DNA of 64,000 nt from Serinus canaria (lineage: Eukaryota; Chordata; Aves; Passeriformes; Fringillidae): assembly GCF_022539315.1 (NCBI RefSeq), contig NC_066315.1, positions 17,087,649 to 17,151,648 on the forward strand. The letters run 5' to 3'. The position numbers and the translations under genes were made by a program. Below the pieces are notes generated by a model. The model had not been told where the DNA came from. It made no database searches and saw only the letters and a list, made by a program, of their open reading frames with translations. Positions 1-11,828 of this stretch are shown here, piece after piece. Within the stretch, counting starts at the first letter, position 1. Every line of letters begins with the position of its first letter.

Positions 1-1989
1 CCTTTGATCATAATGTTTTTAGTGATATTCTCTTCAAACAGTAGCTGCTACATACACTGATCATCTTAAAGAATACTTTTTTAGGCCTATTTAATGCTTT
101 TATAGTGTGGGGAAAGAAGGTGGCTCCAAATTTTAAAGTATTTACACTGTGGTATGTGACATTGCCTCTTTTAGTTACCACTCTCCCGCTGTAAAGTCCT
201 GAATATTTAATTTTCCTCTTTGGCTGCTATCAGGAATAGGGTTGAAGTTTTCTAGGACTCTGAGAAGTTTTTCTCAGTGATTCAGGGGCCGTTTTCCATT
301 TGCAGCTTGTATTTTCTCTCCTGCTCATCTGCCATTCCTGCAGCACGGGGAAGGCATGGCCACCTGCACGACCCGAGAGAGTTACAGGGGCCCTAGCAAG
401 GCCTGGCACCTCAGTGCCATCAGCATCCTGGCATCAAAGCTTTGGCTATTTATTTAAAATTAACTCCCCCATTTTTCAATCCTACATTTTTGCTCACTAA
501 CTTGTAGGCTAAATGCCCTCTTGGAGTAAGAAGATGAATATGGAAGTAATAAGGGACAGATGTGTCCCAGCTGTTGCATCCCCACTGTCTCTGCTCTCCT
601 TTTTGTTCCTTTGCCCTCTGCATTTTGACAAAGACCAGCTTCTGCTTTTATGACGAGATCCCCCAGAGCTGCACATAATGCTCAGGTAGATACTGCTCCT
701 ATTCCCTCTGCATCCACTCTTGTTTGAGAAGATGATTTTTTGGGGTGGAAAGTGTGGTGCTTGTTAGCCCATTCCTTAGACAGACTTGGGTAAATAGTCC
801 CATCCTTGCACTGCCTACAACCAGTGTGACTTTATGTCTGTTTGCAAACACATTATCCTGAATTTTAAACCACTTTTGCTGTCATTCTTTACTTGCAGGG
901 TCTCAGAAAGCACCAGAACCTGAGCTACAGATGCTGTGGGTTTGTTTTGCATGACAAAGTCCCTTGAACCTCGCATGCCCTGCACCCAAGCAGAGCCCAA
1001 GGAGTCCACAGAGTTGCTCACAGGAGAAAGAGAAGAGTATTTTAAGCCCCCACCTTAGTTTTTTTGCCCTGTTCTTTACCCTTTGTTGTCCAGTGCTTGC
1101 AAACCCAGAAATATGCTGGGGTGACTTGCTCTTCCCATCCTATACCTGCTCAGAGGGAGCTGCCCCATGGGTGTGACACTGCTGCCCACCCAGTTCTCTG
1201 CACCAGGGCTGCTCTCACTGCCTGTGCCTGCCCTTTGCAGCCTAGGACAGTTCTAGGGGAGGGTCCTCCCCTTGCACTCTCATCACCTAAAACCGAGGTG
1301 TAAAACCCCTGTCCTGGAAGCACAGGCACTTCCTTTTATTCTGATTACCAAAATGTCTCCTGGAAATAACTGGGCAATACAGCAAAGAGGAGAGGCATAA
1401 ATACTGTGTAGCATATTTTCACTTACTTACCTTGACTCTCTCTTTTCTATTGTTTTGTAACCATCATATAAATAAAATAATTTTTCCTTCCACTGCGTCT
1501 TTTACTTTATGTTGCAATAGACTTGGAAACCACTTGGGGGAACTTTTCCCATTGCAGTTAATTACAGGTATAAGACTGTATTATCAAAAATACGTACTGA
1601 TCTGACTCAGCTGCTTTTACGATCACTGCATATCACAGAAGATATTCAGCAGATTTTTATTCACAGCTGATTTCACTTAGAAATGTCAAATACTCAGGAC
1701 ATTTGCAGATAAACCATTCTTTAGATTTGTTTCTCTGTGTAGTTTGGGAAAGTTTGATTATGAGTGAGTGCCTAATTATGCATTGAACTGGCACTGAAAA
1801 ACCTCTTTTAAAGTCTTGAACTGTATCAGGACATACACAAATGGGGAAATATTATTTAGCTGCAAAATAGGATTTGATGAACAGTTAGGGTAATGTCACG
1901 ATAGAAAACTCTTCGGCACAAATCAGTATAGATCTTGCATGGATTTTCCCGCTCACAACTCCTTTATTTAAACTCCTTTATTAAAGAGT
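1..1989. other. Intergenic DNA left of the CpG island, no gene recognised
   Basis: This stretch is mixed-composition, CpG-poor DNA with only short chance reading frames on both strands. I saw no splice-flanked coding segment, no repeat family I recognise and no RNA gene. By human gene order the next gene beyond GPR158 would be MYO3A, but nothing here resembles myosin or kinase coding sequence. Confidence 0.55.
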
Positions 1990-2055
1990 TCGGCCCTCTT
2001 GGGCAGAAGGTGCGAGCGGGAGGGGCGCGGGCAGCAGCGCGGAGCCGCCGCCGCG

Positions 2056-2074
2056 GCGCCACCAGGGGGCGCGC
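2056..2074 (+). promoter_or_regulatory. CTCF-binding site (consensus match)
   Basis: The core CCACCAGGGGGCGCG at 2059-2073 matches every position of the degenerate CTCF core CCASYAGRKGGCRS. It lies in forward orientation inside a CpG island. CTCF sites of this quality commonly anchor chromatin loops, and orientation determines the loop partner. The match is read directly from the sequence; occupancy is inferred. Methylation of the CpGs in the core would be expected to reduce binding. Confidence 0.8.
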
Positions 2075-2294
2075 TGCGCCGCGGCCAGCCTGGAAACGCT
2101 CCCGAAAATCCCGAAATTCCCGAAATTCCGCCTGCCGGGCGGGACCGCGCCTCTTGAGAGCTCCGGAGGCTTCCGTGGAGGCCCTCCATGTACCGCCTCC
2201 GAGCTCAGTGCTCGGTGATAGATGGCGCCGGGGCGCTGCGCGGTGCTGCCGTGCCTGGGCAGGGGGCGTTCGCAGGGAAGGGCCCCGTGCCCGT

Positions 2295-2450
2295 CACCAG
2301 CTGCCCTTTCCCGTGCCCCTCACCGGCTGTCCTTCCCCTGCCGTGTCACCGGCTGTCCTTCCCCTGCCGTGTCACCGGCTGCCCTTTCCCGTGCCCCTCA
2401 CCGGCTGCCCTTCCCCTGCCGTGTCACCGGCTGCCCTTTCCCGTGCCCGG
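2295..2450 (+). repeat. 26-bp minisatellite, six copies
   Basis: Six head-to-tail units of exactly 26 bp start at 2295, 2321, 2347, 2373, 2399 and 2425. Each opens CACCGGCTG (CACCAGCTG in the first). Two variants occur, one ending CTTTCCCGTGCCCCT and one ending TTCCCCTGCCGTGT, in the order A-B-B-A-B-A', with the last unit ending GTGCCCGG. Because 26 is not a multiple of three, all three forward frames stay open and give long spurious Pro-rich reading frames. It sits at the right edge of the CpG island. Confidence 0.95.
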
Positions 2451-2480
2451 CCCGGCCCCGGGAGCCCGGCGCTGCCCCCG

Positions 2481-4029
2481 TGCCTTTCGCCCATGGTTCG
2501 GATCTGCCCCTCGAATGTTCCCCCGCCTCCTGCCCGCCATGCTGCCGTGGTGCCGCCCTGCCCGGCCAGGCTGCCCGGTCAGGCTCCAGGATCACAGCGT
2601 TCCTCATCCTGTGATTTTTTTCCCAACACTCCAACACCGTAATCCAATATGCTTCTAACAACGGCAGGAATCAAAAATTACTCCGTGTGAGGCCTAGTCA
2701 CATCCCTTTATGCCTCCAACTACATCTCAATCCAGGAAGAGCCTTACTTAAATAGTCAATTAAGGCCTTAATTTATGCATTTTTACAATTATCTAAATAC
2801 CTTTACTTGGTATTGGCAAATCATGGAAATATCTGAAACCAGTGGAGCTAGGTCCATGACTAAGGTTAAGCATGCAGCTGTTGCTATCCGGGGACCCAGG
2901 CCTCTTCCTTTTCCTCCTCACCTCATGGGGCCATGAGGGGAAGTGCTCTGAGCAGAATTTTTCTTTGTCAGGATGTTGAATTCTGTGGCAGAGGCACCAG
3001 TGTCATCCCCTGGGCCAGCGCCCAGCGTGCAAGTGACTGGAAGAAACTGTGTGATAAAGAAGAAAAGGAGTGAGGAGTGGAGAAGAAAGGGAAAATACAA
3101 AAAAGAGGAGAGAAGTGGGGAGGGGACGCTCTTCCTAGACCTGTGTTGTCAGAGGATACCAGTGGGTATACCAGGGTAAATAGACCAAAGTCTGAACAGA
3201 CCTGCAAAAAGGTGTAAGGACTAATAGTCACAGAGTATTTTGTTATCAGTCTTTGCCATAGGGTAACTCTCCAGCATTGAAAACAGGAGACTAAATGCAA
3301 CACATATATGCAAAGATAATTCCAGGTTTTAGTTCTCATTTCCCTTTTTAGGTAAAGGAAGTCTGATGCTCACTTGCACAAATCATCGCACCCCTGGGAA
3401 TTGTGTACCTGAAGTGTAGCTGAGACGTTTCATGGTCTTGTGTTACGGAACCTGAGGCACACTGTGGTACCTAAGTGCTGTTGAATAATCTGGGGGTGTC
3501 GTGTCAGCTTTTTAAAGGCAGAAGAGCATTTCTTTAGGCTGCAATGAAAGGCTTTAAACCACAGCCACCAATGCAAAAGAGACTTACTAGACCTCAGTGA
3601 CAGCCATAAGTGGGGGAGAAGCTCCCCAGAGGGAGCAGGGAGGAGGCTGGGCATCAGCAAGCACACACATCCTTGTAGAGAAGGGAAGGATGGAGAGCTG
3701 GGGGTAGGAGTATCTGTCACTTTGCTGCTATTTTAGCACTCTGCATCCAGCAGCCAAGCTGAGCAGAAGCAATCAGGACAGAGGTTTGATGGCCTAAACT
3801 GCTACTTCTGTGGAAAGTGGATTTCATCTAGGTCTCCCAGCTGCCCAGCTGTGGGAGATGTTCTGAGAGAGGGACATGCACACAATCACCATGGAATATT
3901 TGGTCCTCCAGACTACTGCTTTCCTTGCTGAAGCCATGGCAGCACTGTTCTTTGCACTTCCCACAACAGAGACAGTGCTCCCCAGGAAGGGGGAGCACCA
4001 CAAGGAATGCCCTGGCTTCTCAGTTTAGC
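2481..4029. other. Intergenic DNA, no gene recognised
   Basis: G+C content falls back to background after about 2600. A purine-rich patch on the plus strand at 3055-3125 produces Lys/Glu-rich frames that are best read as low complexity. No exon, RNA gene or recognised transposon was seen. Confidence 0.5.
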
Positions 4030-4036
4030 CACCTTT

Positions 4037-4162
4037 TGAATATTTATATATATATTTATTTATTTATTTGGTTGGTTGGTTGGTTGGGGTTTTTTTTGGT
4101 TTTGGTTTTTTTTTTTTGAGGTTTTTTTTTTGTTTGTTTGTTTGTTTTTTTTTTTTTTTTTG
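4037..4162. repeat. T-rich low-complexity / simple repeat tract
   Basis: The tract runs from (TA)n through (ATTT)n and (GGTT)n into long T runs broken by single G or GAGG, then (TTTG)n and a run of about 18 T. It may be an expanded retroposon tail or a polymerase-slippage product. It accounts for the Phe-rich plus-strand and Lys-rich minus-strand reading frames here. Confidence 0.9.
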
Positions 4163-7100
4163 TAAGAAATATGATTCTGTGGTCTCTGTCAGGTCATTGG
4201 ATAAACCTTGGGGACTCAGGGCAAAGCTGGGCTTCCAAAGCCCACCCTGTCTCGGTGGAAGATCAATCCCCATCAATCACGATGGGGATTAGCAGAAATT
4301 TGCACTATAAAGACTTGGCTTTGACTGGACCATCAGAGGATTTCTCCCCAGCAAAAACAACAGATTGGCACTTGGTATCTCCCTGGTATGACTTTAGATA
4401 GTTAACAGGAATCAAAAGAAATTACCATGCTGGAGCTCAGAGGCCCAGAGCTGTCTGACCAGCTTTTGCCAGGATTCCAGTTTGCTCAGCAGCATTGGGA
4501 GAACTGCAAAGAAACTCCTCAGCTTCTGACTGGGACATCTTGAGCTTGAGGATTTATATCACCCTTTGAAATGTTTGAGTCACAGCAAACATTATTTCTA
4601 TTATGACAAATTTTTGAATAGAGATTGAAATGATAATTTTTCTTCTTGCTGTAGGAGTACACATTTTCCTTTGCCTCCTAGTCTAGAGGCTTAGGGTTGC
4701 CTGGTTACTCTGACTCAGAAACTCTGTAAGGTGTCTCTTGGTGAAGGAGCAAATACAATTTGGCAATTAGAGAAGCTTGATTTGTCATCTAAATGTAGAA
4801 ATCCTTAGGAAAACATAACCATTTGCGGAGCAGTTGCACAGAATCCCCAGTGAGAAAACTCTTAGAACATACATTGGTACTGAACATTGCTGGTTTGCTT
4901 ATTGTAGAAGCATGAAGGTCGTTAATAATATATGCAGTAATTAGGAATGTTTTTCAGTGTTCAATTAATAGAATCCTGTTCTTAGCATATATGAATTGCA
5001 AATGTGATCAGAAAAGCATTTTTGTTGAAGAATTTCCCCGTGGACTAGTGCTATAAAAAGACTCCATTCAGCCAGCAATCTGTTCATCTTGGGCTGGAGT
5101 TAAAGGTACATGATACACTCAGGTGAGGGCCCCAGTACAGCCAGCATAGCCAGCTAAAGATGTCTTCTCTGCTTCAGTGTGCACATGGCTACATATCTTT
5201 TTACATAGCACATGCGTGCCTATAAATTTGTGCAAATATTCTTACAACCATGCATTGTGCTGATTAGGAAATTTGTGATTGTAGGAATGATTTTACTTTG
5301 CAAGGTTCCTTTAGAACTGAAACCGTGTTGTTTCAACAGCTGCTTCCTAGACGCCCTTTAGTTGTATGCATTTTGTTGCATCAGAAAACACTTCAAGAAC
5401 AAGGAGGGTTATTTAATGGTCAGGAAGGTGAGGAATGTTTGATGAAAAAGTCAGATCTGTGGACCAACAGTTTTGCTATCCAGGGACCAGAAAGGCTCAG
5501 CTAGCATAAACTGTAAAAGGTCAGAATTTGATTTAATGAACTGAACTTTCAAGACAGTGTTTTTCATACAGGATATCCCCTCAGGCTTGCTTTATTCAGA
5601 TAGCAAAAAAGGCAGAACAAATAGACTGACAAAAATGCCCTGGTTTGTATATCGTGCATGTTTTTAATCAAGTGTCACCACTATACACTTAATGGTTAAA
5701 TTTTGGACACCTCATGCTGTATTTAGCAGGGGTGGGGCATTACCTGTTTCCCTTATAGCCTTATGTTATGCTCAGGACTGTGTCCTACATCAGCAGGATC
5801 TGAATCATTGTCTGCAACTTGTGCACCACGTCTGCTCACAGTCTCTCTTTGGACACAGCCCAGTTGCAGTGGGCTTAAACACCTCCGTGCTGTCGGGATC
5901 TCCCACTTCTCAGTTAGCTTTTTTCAGCTCTTAAAATGCAATGGCTGTCGTAGGGAAACAGAAAGCCACAGGTGTCTGTCCTAATTATTAGCAAATAGGG
6001 ATAACTCAGGAAAAACATACATCACCCAGGGTTATTTTCAGAGTTATATAACTCACTGTAACAATCATTTTAAATGTGAAATGGTGAAACTGTTAGGTAG
6101 TCATGGTACCAGGAGGTTCTTGCCAGAACTTTGATAAAGAAAAACTGTGTCTCTCTTACGAAAGTTTGTTGGATTTTTGTGCTTTGGGTTTTTTGTTGTT
6201 TTTTTTTTTACAGAGTCATTTGCAGTTAATGAAACAATCAGAATATGTATATTTTCAACCAGGCACAAGGTAAACATAGAATATTCTCTACAGGGATGGT
6301 ATGTAATCTGCTTAGTAAGTACTGTGGGAAAAGTACAATAAAATGAGATCATTTGCAGATAACATTGCCCTCCAAAAATATTTACATTAAAACATAAGAA
6401 ATGGAGAGCAGTTCAGGAAGCCTTACTGCAGCAAAATTGAGTGAGCAATGAGGCGGGACATGCCTTGCAGAGGATGGTGGTTGGCAGGAATAACAGGAGT
6501 TTGTGTTTATCTGAATTAGTTCTGCCAGTAAAAAACTAGGTTTGCAGTCCAGGAGCTTGAGAGAGATCATGGGTGGCCTGTGGCAGCTCCTCTGCTACGC
6601 TCCCTGAGGGGCCCTCCAGCCTCCACAACCTCCCAGGACAGGCAGGACCCCAGGCTTGGCAGTGGCTTTCCTACTGCTCAGCATGCAGTGGCAGCAGGGA
6701 GAATTAGAGCAGGAAGAATCTTAGAATGGAAAAGAAAATGGCATAAGAGATTGCACTGGGAGTTCATTTTTGCAGATCACAAATCGTCAATCTGTGAGCA
6801 GAAAAATTAAAATCTGGTCAACACAACAAAGCAGGATTTAACAACAGGAGAGAGAATGTCAGGATACAGATATTGTGAGTGGGGGCTGCCTGCTGGCAGG
6901 CTGCTCATTCTGTAATGACCCATGAAAGCAGTGAGGACCTGTTTGTGTTCTCCCTCTAGGACTCTCCACTTGGTTCCTTTCTGAGAACTTTCAGTCAGAG
7001 GTGGATTTATCTTTCTATATTAAGGTTCACTCACATTAAACATCATTATTCCAACCCCTATTATAGTTTTGACTGGTATATCTTATGTTCTATTTTCTGA

Positions 7101-10100
7101 AGATAATATCCATGTTAACTCTTGGAGCTACAAAATAGATGGAATTTCATCAATCTATTTTGGATGTTTTCACTGACTTCATGTGTGCAGTATAATTTGT
7201 CTATACAGATAGTTTACTTGGGAGGACTTAAAAGAGAAAACTGCAAATCAGAGACACATTATATTTTTATTCCTGTCTGTAAAAACTGTTTATTTATTAA
7301 GAATTACATTTGTCTTGAGTGAGGAAATGGTCTCACATCTTTTACCAGTCGTGTTTTGCCTTACAGTAATTGCCATAGTAAAGAGAGAAATTGCATTCCC
7401 AGGTTGTCATCTCCAGAAAATGACCCAAACATGGTATTCACAGAATTTTGGTGCTTCCTATTGAAAAGGAGGAAGGAAGTGATAACACCCAAGTGGGAAG
7501 CCCAAGGATATGAAGGATCTATTTTTACCCCAAATTTCTGAGAGCATCAAGTGCTTCTTTGTGACATGGCAAGTATCATGGTGCTCCAGGAACATTCATT
7601 TAACAAAACCACCTGAAATATACACAAACCCCATACAGAAAAAAAAAATTCAGATTCAAACTTGGATGTAAAAAATTTACAGAGAAAAAAAGAAAACACA
7701 GTGGAGAGGAGGCTGGCTTCTCAAGCCCTTAGGGACTGACAGTCTCCCATCAGAATAAGGTGAATAATTATATTATTTTTAAATTTAAAATTATTTAAAA
7801 TACACTTGCCTCAGAGTTGGCCTAAACTGCAGCCCTTGGAACAATCAGACTGGTGGCAAGCTGCTCTTTCCTGCATTTCTGATTTAATTTTAATACAAAA
7901 AAAGGGATTTTATTATTGCTCTTTCTTGCCTAATGAATAATCAAAGTTTTTCACATCTTTGGATGGAAACATGCTGGGATGATTTTTTTTCCCTAGTTTA
8001 TGCCCACTCTTAATGCATTCCCATATGAATGCATTCACAGCCTCACAGGGGGGTAACATTAGTTGAGTCTCAGAGAAAGAATAAATAAATTACTAAGAGA
8101 CAGCAGTAAGTACACATCCACATACATAGCTGTGAGGTTCTGGCCTCATAATTGGAGATCCTTTTTACAGATTTATCCCAGCCTGGTACACTTCTGGCTT
8201 CCTACTGTGAATTAGTTTACCCTTTCTTAAAAGTCACTTGGTTACCTATCTGGTGCATAATATTAATGATGTTCTCAGCAAATGAGGAGAATTATAAACA
8301 GCAGTGATGACGGAGAAATAATCAAGGATCAGGAAGTTTCTAATGGGAAAATGGAGCCTCCCACAGAGAATTCTGCTTAAAATATCATCTTTTACTAATT
8401 GATATAGTCACTGTTGTTGGAGATATTGTTGTTTTGCACCTGATTTAAATAGAGTTCAATGAATACTTTAATCAGACTAGGAATCTGAAGTGTTTATTGT
8501 GGTTTTTTCCTGAGAGAATGTTGTAAAAAGAGTATTTTAGAGATGCTGAAAATTCATCAGCTAACATCAGTGTTGCCCCAGCTGTGTGGAGAAGGGCTGG
8601 AGCACTGCAGTTTCATATTGTTAGGTGGCCTAGATACTCACCCAGGTATATCCACCTCTGCATGAAAGAAAGATTTTTCAGTTACTACTGAATTGTTACT
8701 TCCCAGAGACCAGTGCTACTGGAAAAGGAAGAGGAGATGAGAAGAATCAACTCACCTGTGCAGTGAAGGGGTCCTTATGAAACCTGCAGTGGGGTGGGCA
8801 TGGATTTGTAAGATTTCTGAAATGTAGCAAAGTCCAGGCTGAGTTTCCCAGGCTCCTGTAAAGGATTAAGGGCACATTGCAGTAGATTTTCTTGCGTGTG
8901 AAGCTGTGAATGCAGAGTGACAATATTCACACAGGACCCCTGGGACCCTGGAATCCATTCCTGACAAAAAGTAGGCTGCATCTATGTGTTGCTGCATGTA
9001 GGAGTTAGCTGCTTCTCTGCCGTGGAAATATCCTCCTCAAAGTTATTTTTGTATAGCCACTCTTTCTTTCTGTATGTGCAAAGCTTAAAGTTTTAATTGC
9101 CTCTGATGTTTGAGCCTTAGGATTCATGGTTTTATGGTCCTCCTTGCAGCTATTTATTTCATACAAATTCATGTAAACAAAAGCTGATCTTTTTCCAATT
9201 AATAAAGTCCCTTCATTTGAGTGAGGAAATTAAAGATATACATTTCTATCAAGGAACTCTTTATTTCAAATGTCTTCCTGCATTATTACTTAAGGGTGTA
9301 GGAGGAGGAGGAGAGGGAAGGAATGCATTTCTCTCTGATTCAACCACAGAGGTGCAAAACCTAAGTGAAGCCGCCCCTCCAGCTCCCTTTCTAGCAAACA
9401 ATGGTTCTTGGACACAGTTTTAAGATCACTTTTTCATCTTATTGTTGACTTTCTCAGCACTGTTTACTTTCTCAGCACTAAGTTTGAGGAAGAGAGGTAA
9501 TGCCACACAGAGATGTGGCTTAGTGGGAGATGGCAGCAATAGCTACAGGAAGCTTTTTTATGCCTTTCTGAAAGCAGCATATCAAAGGGTAAAAGCTAAG
9601 CTTATTGTGCCAGGACAATAGCACAGGCACCCTCACTTGAGATGGTTAAGGTTGATTTTTCATGAAGCCTTTCATACTGCTGCTGGAAAATGCCATCCCA
9701 TTGAATGTTTTGATGACAATGTACTGCTGTACCTTTCCTCAGCAGGAGCTTCTTGAATTCCTAATGTACACGTGGTCAAACAAGAGATGGCAACACTCCA
9801 GGATGTTGCCATGATTTCCAAGCTGCAGTCACTCTTCCCAGATTTTTAAAATTAAGCTTGAAAAAAAACCAAACAAATAAGCAATAATGACACTCTCCAT
9901 AGAATAGGGTTTTTATTTCTGCAGCACTCCTTAGTCCATCCCTAATGAAAACACACTGGGTGTCCACTCAAAGTACAGATATCTTGGAGAAACTCCATCA
10001 GAAAGAAGGAAGTGGGATTGCTGTTGCTAGAGGGGCAGAGCTGGGGTTTCCAAGGAATTTTAGCTATGTTTTGCTTTACTTTCAAAAGTGCTCACGTTTT

Positions 10101-11643
10101 AGATTTCAAAAAGAGGCTGGATTAATAAGTTGCTGCAGGTTTTCTTGTAACTTACACATTTTAGTTCTCTTCGGGCTGCTGCCACATATGATGAACCTTA
10201 ACCATGTTCAGTACAATCCTAAGAATACAGTATATTGCCAGCATCAGTCAAGACTAGAGCTGTAATACCAGACTCATCTACAAATGTACATGCATTCTGT
10301 ACACTGGTAACCTCTGAATGGGAAGGTTAACACCATCAGAACTTTCGTCTGCTCTGGAAAAAAAACACTGCCAGATATGACCAAATAAACCGAGACAGAA
10401 GCCTACTTGGATTAGCATCTCATGCCAGAGTACATTGGAGTAGATAGGCTGCTTTTTACATTAAAGGATTTCTAGAACAAGGCTGATGTTTCAGAGCTTC
10501 TGATATTTCAGTCTCTTGTCTAAAGGTCTGCCTGCAAAAAGCAGCAGTTCACTCCATAGTGACTCACTTTAGTGGATAGAAAACCTCCCCAACAGCACAT
10601 CATTCTGAGTCACAGTTTTCCAAAGTAGCATTTATTCAATGTACATGGACTGACTGTCATCTTACTTGATCAATTAAATTCTGGAGCATTGCGTAAACAT
10701 CTCTGAAGAAAGGTGCAGCCTGATGGATTTGCAGCTACAGTGGGGATGAAATGCATCTGCATAACAAGAATGTTACCATGCAGTACCAGCCTCCTGCTTT
10801 TAGAGCTTTTGGTTGGAATTTTTTAAAAATAACTGCTGTTATATGTCAGGGTCTTTAGGCAGCACCTAGGAGATAAATCAGGGATAGCTGGATATAGTTG
10901 TGTATGATTCTATGTCTGCCTATGTGTGTATTTAAATGCATATATATATGTATACACCACACACAGACATATATATACATGTATATATAAACACAGGCAC
11001 AATCTATTTTTCCACATAAACTCTTGAGCATTTTGATTGGCTATTCATGAAAGTATGAAAAAAACAAGAGAGAGCTTGAAGACTCTAGGCAGAGAGCTGT
11101 GATCCAATGCTGGCCACCTACTGTCAATTCTCCCAGATGGATTCTGGCTGAAATCAAGGCAGCCTTCATGGGGAAGGAGAGCACAGCACAGTGAAGAGCC
11201 CAGGGTGGCCAGGAGGCAGGTGGTGAGGGACTGCAGGCACAGGGACAGCACGAAGAATAAGGACTTCACTCACCTACTGATAGCAAACTAATTGCTTTGG
11301 TGCAACCTTGAGACTCCCATAAACTTCTATGAAGTGTTTCAAGCATATTCAAAGTAAAATTAAAATGGATAATTATCATTCTGTAATATTGGGGAAAAAT
11401 ACAGCATACCCACTGAAGTTCAATGAAACTTAGCAATTACAGTTATTAACAAACCTGGCATACAAAGAAGTTTTTACTCATAATTAAGTAGTAAACCTTC
11501 TTAGCAGCATTCTGGGAAGAAAATATGGCTAAGTAAACACAACAGTGGTGCTTTTTCCCCAGTTAGCCTTTAGACTTGCACATGGTCAGCATTGTTGCTG
11601 AAACTTGAACCTTGACATCCTTCATGTGCAAGAGAGAAATGAA
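4163..11643. other. Intergenic DNA, no gene recognised
   Basis: About 7.5 kb of mostly AT-rich single-copy DNA. A G+C-richer patch at about 6560-6700 gives a short plus-strand frame without recognisable homology. Segments such as 4905-5045 and 8240-8480, rich in TAATTA-type and AATTGA-type words, have the look of conserved non-coding DNA, but this cannot be judged from one genome. An AT/AC microsatellite cluster lies at 10938-10990. Confidence 0.5.
10938..10990. repeat. AT/AC microsatellite cluster with dyad symmetry
   Basis: Alternating TA runs flank a short CACACACAG centre. The two TA-rich arms, each containing a TGTATA or TACATG variant, can pair with each other, so the segment could extrude a hairpin. 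It is likely length-variable. Confidence 0.8.
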
Positions 11644-11828
11644 TATCACAGAAACATTTAGGTTGGAAAAGATCCTTAGGATCAAGTCCAGCTGTTGACC
11701 CAACACTGCCAAGTCCACCACTAAACCCTGTCCCTAAGCACCACATCTACACATCTTTTAAATACCTCCAGGAATGGTGACTCAACCACTTCCCTGGGCA
11801 GCCTGTTCCAATGCTTTGCAAGAAATTT
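11644..11828 (-). mobile_element. CR1 LINE 3'-end fragment
   Basis: Read on the plus strand, it opens with the reverse complement of a CR1 3' end (ATCACAGAAACATTTAGGTTGG). It continues through the typical tail order: an AAGATCC block, a 'CCAAGTCCACCACTAAACC' segment, 'ACCTCCAGGAATGGTGACTC', and 'CCTGGGCAGCCTGTTCCAATG' at the inner end. CR1 is the dominant avian LINE, and most copies are 5'-truncated like this one. No coding capacity remains. Divergence from the remembered consensus suggests an old insertion. Confidence 0.88.

Larger units (their letters stand above)
1990..2480. promoter_or_regulatory. CpG island, candidate promoter or boundary element
   Basis: Composition changes abruptly from AT-rich flanks to very G+C-rich sequence dense in CpG, strongest at about 2005-2290. 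It contains a perfect CTCF core at 2059-2073, a YY1-like ATGGCGCC at about 2222-2229, and runs directly into a 26-bp minisatellite. Bird CpG islands are usually unmethylated promoters. No coding first exon is evident, because the reading frames crossing it are low-complexity Pro/Ala/Arg strings. It could be the promoter of a non-coding RNA, a distal promoter of the next minus-strand gene, or an insulator. In human the next gene is several hundred kb from GPR158, so a MYO3A assignment is not supported. Confidence 0.7.

Noticed and set aside
2295..2450. Regular direct repeats that might suggest a CRISPR array
   Set aside because: Units are directly tandem with no unique spacers, in a vertebrate CpG island. 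It is a minisatellite.
1..2480. Assigning the CpG island to MYO3A by human synteny
   Set aside because: No MYO3A coding sequence is visible, and the human intergenic distance is far larger than 26 kb. Left unassigned.
1935..2661. Four overlapping frames of 87 to 235 codons across the CpG island and minisatellite
   Set aside because: All are Pro/Ala/Arg/Cys low-complexity products of G+C-rich sequence and a 26-bp repeat that is open in every forward frame.
4064..4292. Phe-rich and Lys-rich frames
   Set aside because: Homopolymer and (TTTG)n low-complexity DNA.
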